NCBI GenBank assembly: GCA_030704615.1
Contig: CM060731.1
Coordinates: 74,630,756 to 74,690,755 of the forward strand
Direction of reading: 5' to 3'
From: Takakia lepidozioides
Taxonomy: Eukaryota > Streptophyta > Takakiopsida > Takakiales > Takakiaceae
DNA: 60,000 nt
Part shown: positions 55,259 to 60,000 of the stretch, piece by piece
Numbering within the stretch: the stretch's first letter is position 1
Layout: each line of letters starts with the position of its first letter
The notes under the pieces: generated by a model
What the model saw: only the letters and a program-made list of their open reading frames with translations
Told to the model about the DNA's origin: nothing
Databases searched by the model: none
Made by a program: the position numbers and the translations under genes

Positions 55259-55544
55259 TATTCAATGAAACAACCTCTACTTTTTTGTTAATAAACTGTT
55301 TCTATTCAGTTAAACTTGTTGCCATTACTACATGACTAACCCGGTATCATTACTACACTAACGTAGTCTAGTATACTTGCACATTATCCCTTGCCACTCC
55401 CCCAAACAAACACACACAAACTACACAAGCACTTAACACGTCTCTAGTCTCTACACCCTGGAGACTCCCGTTGCGAAGAGGAGACGGAGGCGCCGCATCT
55501 CGGCCTTATACTATACCACCCCGAGGCAACGAGCTGTTGCGGCG

Positions 55545-58500
55545 ATGGGGAGGAAGAAGGACACTCGAGGGGGAGGCGTTGCTGGTGGTGGTGGTGGTAG
55601 AGGCAAGCTGCGGACGGAGAAGGTAAGCTGTAGTTTTGTTTTTTTTCATGACCTGCACTTAGGCATATGCGCCATCGCATAAGCCCCACCAAGCTGCTCC
55701 TAATCTAGCACCTCCGCCGGCGCAGATGCCTAAGTCACTTCAACTCTCACAAGTTTGCGAATCTCCACACATACACACAACCGTCTCCGCCGGCGGAGAC
55801 AGCTCATTCCCCTTGGTTTTTCTGATGCTTGGAAGGGCTGGGCTGCTGCCCCCTCCGCCGGCGCATAACGTTGGAGTTGGATGCTCACATGTTTCAGGAA
55901 GTTGCTCCCTACTCCATCCGTTTATTTTTTGCATGCTCATACGTTGCTGATGCTCCGAGTGGGCTGCGCTGGCATATCCGCCGGCGCATACCCATTGAGT
56001 ACATTCTTTTTTGCTCAGATCATAGGTTTCAGGAACCTCCTGCAAGCGTCTCCGCCGGCGGAGACACTTGGAGCTTGGTTTTTTTGCATATTCCCTGTGT
56101 TACGGAAGCTCCAAAGCGCCAAGGCTGCCACCTCTGTCAACGCAGACCCGTGCAGCAGGGCTGCTCACATATTTCAGGAAGTTCTCCCCCCCTTCCATCT
56201 CTTTTGTTTCTCCGCATTCTCATAAGTTGTTGATGCTCCGAGCGGGCTGGGCTGCCATATCCGCCGGCGCATACCCATTGAGCACAATCTTTTTTTGCTT
56301 AGCTCCTAGGTTTCAGGAACCTCATGCAAGCATCTCCGCCGGCGGAGATGCTTGGAGCTTGGTTTTTTTGTTGTATATTCCTTGTGTTACGTAAGCTCCA
56401 AAGTGTCGAGGCTGCCACCTCCGTCGGCGCAGACGCTTGGGGAACCTTCCCTATTTTGGTTGATCACAGTATTCAAGTATCTCAAAGCTTCTACGTTGCC
56501 ACCTCCACAACTCCACATGCTTCCATAGGCCTAGTTTGATCTTTCAAGGTGCTCCTGTATGTTTGGCTACAACCTCCCTTCCATGGTATGCGCCGGCGCA
56601 TATGCTTGGAGCTCCTTGAGCAAAAATTTCTTCAAGGGCCTCAAATCTTGTCAAATTTTGAGTTGGTTGCACATATGTGTCATATGCGCCGGCGTAGGTG
56701 GTCGGAGGTCCTCTGTCGGGATGCTCAGGCCTGTATTCTGCTCCAAGTTGTAAGCTTTGAAAGACAAGGATATTCATGGAATTAGTTGACTATCCAAATT
56801 CATTTGTTTTCTTCATGCAACCATGACACTGAACTGCTCTTTTACATATTATACATTCACACATGTGCTCTTCTCATACACTGACATCTTGAACTGTTTT
56901 GGTCTATGGAATTAGGAAATTACTACTACAACTGAAGCTGTGGAGGCCGGGACGCTTGCAACCATTATTGACGACATTGATGCAGGAATTGGGGGGCAGA
57001 TGAGTATGAAGAGGATACAACATCTAGTGATCCTCTTTCTCTAGATGCCAAACAGGCAATTATTCTGGAAAAGAAACAAGATCTGAATGTAACTTTCAGG
57101 TCCCTCCTCATTGAGGATGGAGTTATGGACATTCCATTGTGTCGCATGATTTCTATGCAGGTTGTTAGGCCCGCCCTTGCCAACGACATCCTAAAGCTTA
57201 GAGGAGACTTCTATTCTGGATACCATCCAGGAGCAGCCGTGTTCTATGTTTCTGTTGAGGGGATTGATGGATCTACTATAGATGTAGGTCCTGATATCAT
57301 CTCTACATGGGATAGTCATTGGAAAACAGTCAATGATGAGTTTGAGAAGTATCTTGAGTCCAAGCCAAAGTTGCATCATCTTCGGGGGAAGATGTTTCAT
57401 GTCTGGGATGGGAATCATAGGCTTCAAGCATGGTATCCCTATATCAATGAAGTTCATGGGGCCAACTTGTCAAGACATGTCTGTGTGACAAGTTGGGTGC
57501 TCAATGCGGACATTGAAAATCGTGGTTCCCTCAGGTCCATCATGGATGGAGTGAATGTGTGAGTTTCCTTTCTATTCTTCATTTACTTTCATGTTCAATG
57601 TTGTCATGTTCTTGCTCAATGGATGTACATATACACATCTTCTTTCTAATGATCATATTTTATATGTGCAGGGCAACAGAGAGGGCACATGTTACATCCA
57701 AATTTGTGCACTTGGTTTGCAAGGTCAATATGATTGGCCTTACACCTGTCTCTGAATGGAAGAATGTATTGAGGAAAGAGCAATACGACGAATGCATCAA
57801 GAAAGCAGGAAAGACTTGGTATAACCTGACAGTCCATGCAATGACAGAGATTTTGTACAAGGTAACATCATGTCTTAACCAAGTTTCATTCTTTGCATCC
57901 ATAGACAAGATTCACCTCTGGTTCATGTTATGAACTGTTTTGGTTCTTTTGGCAGCATGATATTGTTGAGGCCCAACGCATGGCGGGGGAAGCTTACAAA
58001 CTTGCTGAGGGGCCAAAGAGTCAAGAGGGCCTTGAAGATACAATGAGACAGGCTGGATTGAAAGCAAGGGAGCAACACAAGAGTCAGCTTGTGAAGTTGC
58101 TTCCTATTGCTGATCCAACCCTTGGAGAGGGGTTTCTCCAAGAACTTAAACTGCATTGGTCACGTGTAAAGGCAGGATCAGAGGAAATGACCCAAGAGAA
58201 AATGGTGAACATTGCTACCGCCCGGGTGGATCCTGAAGAAAAGGTGGAATGGCTACATATATGGAATGGAGACCAAACACTTCACGACCGTAATTTTTTT
58301 CCACCCGGGCCTATCAGTGGGCCAACACTTGATCCTTGGCTGAATAGAAGGACTTTTTGGTGGCAGGTACATATACAATCACTATCTTCTCAATGCAATT
58401 AATTCATTTTGTTGATGACACATTAACATAGTTATTTAACTGACTGTATTTTCTGGCAGCTTCGCAAGGTTGCCTTGGCTCAGTTTGCCTTGTACACCAC

Positions 58501-59983
58501 TCAGCTTGGCCAATTTCATGTTGCCTTGGAGGAAGGAGAGAGTGAGAGTCTGGGAGACTACATGGATACATGGAAGATGACTCATTTCAATGAGTTGTTT
58601 CATAGAGAGTTCTCATTGCCAAAGGGGCCATTCAGAGGCAATGATTGGGAACAACAAACAGGTGGGGAGAAGGTGGTGAGACGGATTTTATTCAGGTACC
58701 ATCTTTCCATTGCATTGTACATGGATAGTGTATACACCTTGTAAGTCAAAAATGTCTATGCTTCAAGTATTTTTCTAGTACATTGGGATATACATGTTTC
58801 TTAATGTGCTTGTTCAATTGTTGAACAGGTTGCATAAATATTTGTCTCCACAATAACTTTGAATGTGTTTGTATTTTAGGTACATGAGATTTGTGCTTGT
58901 ACCGAGTGATCGACTTAAGGCTGAGCCCAAGTTTCTGATGGCCTGGAAGTTTGGTGCTCAACAAGCTTCCATGTACACACCTGCAATTGAGGAAGATTGG
59001 GGTGTGGAACACCGGGAAGGGGGGGGGGGTTGGTATTTGGATATGCCCAAGGGTACTATCCCCTATGCAGAAATGGGACTTCATAAGGAATGTGTTCGCA
59101 GGCAGTCAGTGAGTGATGAAGGGGGTATCTCCACTGAAGTCCATGTTCTTGATCTGGAGCATGCAGAACAGATTGCTACACAGGCCGCTGACGCTGTAGC
59201 CCAAGTGGTCCCTGCCGTTGTGGGTGTACCAAAACGCAAATCACGAAAAAGAAAAGGTGCGGATGTCAATGCAGGTGTGGCCCCCAATGCAGGTGTGGCT
59301 TCTATTGCTGGTCCTATTGGTAGTTCTTCACATCCTTCAAATCAGTTGGTTGTAGTGCCTGCACCTACTACTCGAGGAAACAAGCCAAAGGCAGGCGAAC
59401 ATCCTTACAGTGCAGTGTCATTTTCTGGTGGTGCACCTAGCATGTATCGCATGAAGATCATGCCTACTCATTTCATTGATATGGTGGAGGCCTCAAGTAC
59501 ATCTCCTGATGCGACCTTGAAAGAGCTCATGGAGTTCTTAAAAAATGTGAGTCCCAACAAACAAACTTGAATGTAAGGAATTCTTCGATGTTTTTATATC
59601 CTCATCATCCGGCTATTGACTCCTACATTTCTGTATGTTGTTTGCAGTTGCCAGGAACTTGGTCTAGTGTTGTGGATGGAAAAAGCGTGCATGTGGCTGT
59701 GGACATGATCATCGTGGACTGCCCAACAGGAATGCCTGTACAGGGCTGTTTGGATGGTGTACAGGTTCCTCCCTGGAATGCTTTTGATAAACGGTATTGG
59801 GAGTATGCATTCTCCATTGCTAATGACCTGTTGGATGACAATGGATGCTTGGTGTTCTTGCAGGGCTCCGATGATTCCTTTGCATTGGAGCTCTTTTCTT
59901 ACTCCAGGGGCAGCTCTATTTCCGTATTATCAAGGAAATATACTTGCATCAATACCACCCCTCTACACACTCAGACAGGAAAG
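55545..59983 (+). CDS. ParB-like domain plus beta-class methyltransferase-like gene, N-terminal seven exons (continues beyond window)
   Basis: Exons 55545-55622, 56916-57558, 57672-57861, 57956-58366, 58460-58695, 58880-59546 and 59648-59983 all have GT-AG junctions and keep frame. Exon 1 is basic (MGRKKDTRGGG). Exon 2 holds FHVWDGNHRLQAWYPYI with DGNHR at 57407-57421, the signature of ParB/Srx-type domains. Exons 3-6 are helical, with a nuclear-localisation-like KRKSRKRKG (59229-59258). Exon 7 begins a methyltransferase-like half, VDMIIVDCPTG (59702-59731) then RYWEYAFSIANDLLDDNGCLVFL. In beta-class enzymes motif IV precedes motif I, so motif I should lie in a later exon outside the window. 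The usual [DN]PP[YFW] is DCPT here, which casts doubt on catalysis. One G seems to be missing from the G6 run at 56991-56996, since the frame shifts there before ADEYEEDTTSS. Start chosen: the ATG before the only GTAAGC donor upstream. Confidence 0.65.
55623..56915. repeat. Palindrome-rich first intron with CCGCCGGCGG motifs and a 280-bp tandem duplication
   Basis: About ten copies of a CGCCGGCG core: near 55719, 55783-55800 (18-bp perfect), 55860, 55975-55990, 56048-56065 (18-bp perfect), 56258-56273, 56327-56354 (28-bp perfect palindrome, 14-bp arms), 56427 (degenerate), 56587-56602 (16-bp perfect) and 56693-56706. Flanks come in two forms, GTCTCC...GGAGAC and TAT[CG]CGCC...GGCGCATA. Two blocks of about 245 bp starting at 55882 and 56162 are imperfect direct repeats with a 280-bp period and explain some copies, but not those outside. 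Open frames across it are repeat artefacts. Confidence 0.9.
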
Positions 59984-60000
59984 GTAAAAATCATCCCTCT

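Noticed and set aside
55829-56539. Open frames of 71-134 codons in the intron of the ParB/methyltransferase gene
   Set aside because: They follow the 280-bp tandem duplication and palindromes, and lie between well-supported splice sites.
55545-59983. Bacterial or phage contamination as the source of the ParB/methyltransferase sequence
   Set aside because: Six spliceosomal introns with consensus borders and consistent phases argue for a eukaryotic nuclear gene.
1-59983. Treating the left and right methyltransferase halves as one split gene interrupted by the transposons
   Set aside because: The C-terminal half lies upstream of the N-terminal half on the same strand, so no transcript could join them; two paralogues fit better.

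Overview
The window looks like nuclear DNA of a non-seed streptophyte, most plausibly a charophyte alga; a bryophyte, lycophyte or fern is not excluded. The reasons are GT-AG introns of about 100 nt, plant-type transposons (a CACTA element with tnp2, DUF4218 and DUF4216 domains, Tat/Athila-like Ty3/gypsy elements, a MULE-type transposase) and a Ty3/gypsy family that carries a cytosine methyltransferase. From memory of the literature, that last arrangement has been described in charophytes and dinoflagellates. No ordinary single-copy housekeeping gene was recognised.

Layout. 1-1240: 3' part of a gene with a beta-class (N6A/N4C) DNA methyltransferase motif I. 1426-2107: a dense array of ATGCGG/CCGCAT palindromes. 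2200-3400: a weak hypothetical gene with a poly(A) signal. 3757-8455: a 5'-truncated Ty3/gypsy element holding a C5-cytosine methyltransferase, RT-RNase H-integrase and a PHD finger. 8645-12001: a decayed CACTA transposon. 12615-24687 (element A) and 25014-37938 (element B): two near full-length, same-orientation Tat/Athila-like retrotransposons, each with TG...CA LTRs, a PBS, a polypurine tract and an exact 5-bp target duplication (ACCTG, ATAAG). Each has two extra ORFs before gag and a large extra ORF after integrase. 37944-41700: a repeat interrupted by element B, then poorly recognised sequence. 41700-49927: a second, longer, frameshifted copy of the methyltransferase-carrying gypsy family (gag, protease, methyltransferase, RT, RNase H, integrase, PHD, LTR). 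50949-54484 (minus): a MULE-type transposase with a GCM/WRKY-like zinc region and a SWIM finger. 55545 to the right end (plus, divergent): a seven-exon gene encoding a ParB-like domain followed by the N-terminal half of a beta-class methyltransferase fold. Its 1.3-kb first intron holds a second palindrome array, with a CCGCCGGCGG core.

Two DNA-modification themes run through the window. First, a retrotransposon family combines a putative DNA-methylation writer (C5-MTase) with a chromatin reader (PHD finger) in one polyprotein. Second, a eukaryotic, intron-bearing ParB-like/adenine-type methyltransferase family appears at both ends of the window, each time beside CpG-rich palindrome arrays. 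Much of the transposon coding sequence is broken by one-base indels, often in homopolymers, although the LTR pair of element B is nearly identical; sequence or assembly error should therefore be considered alongside real decay.
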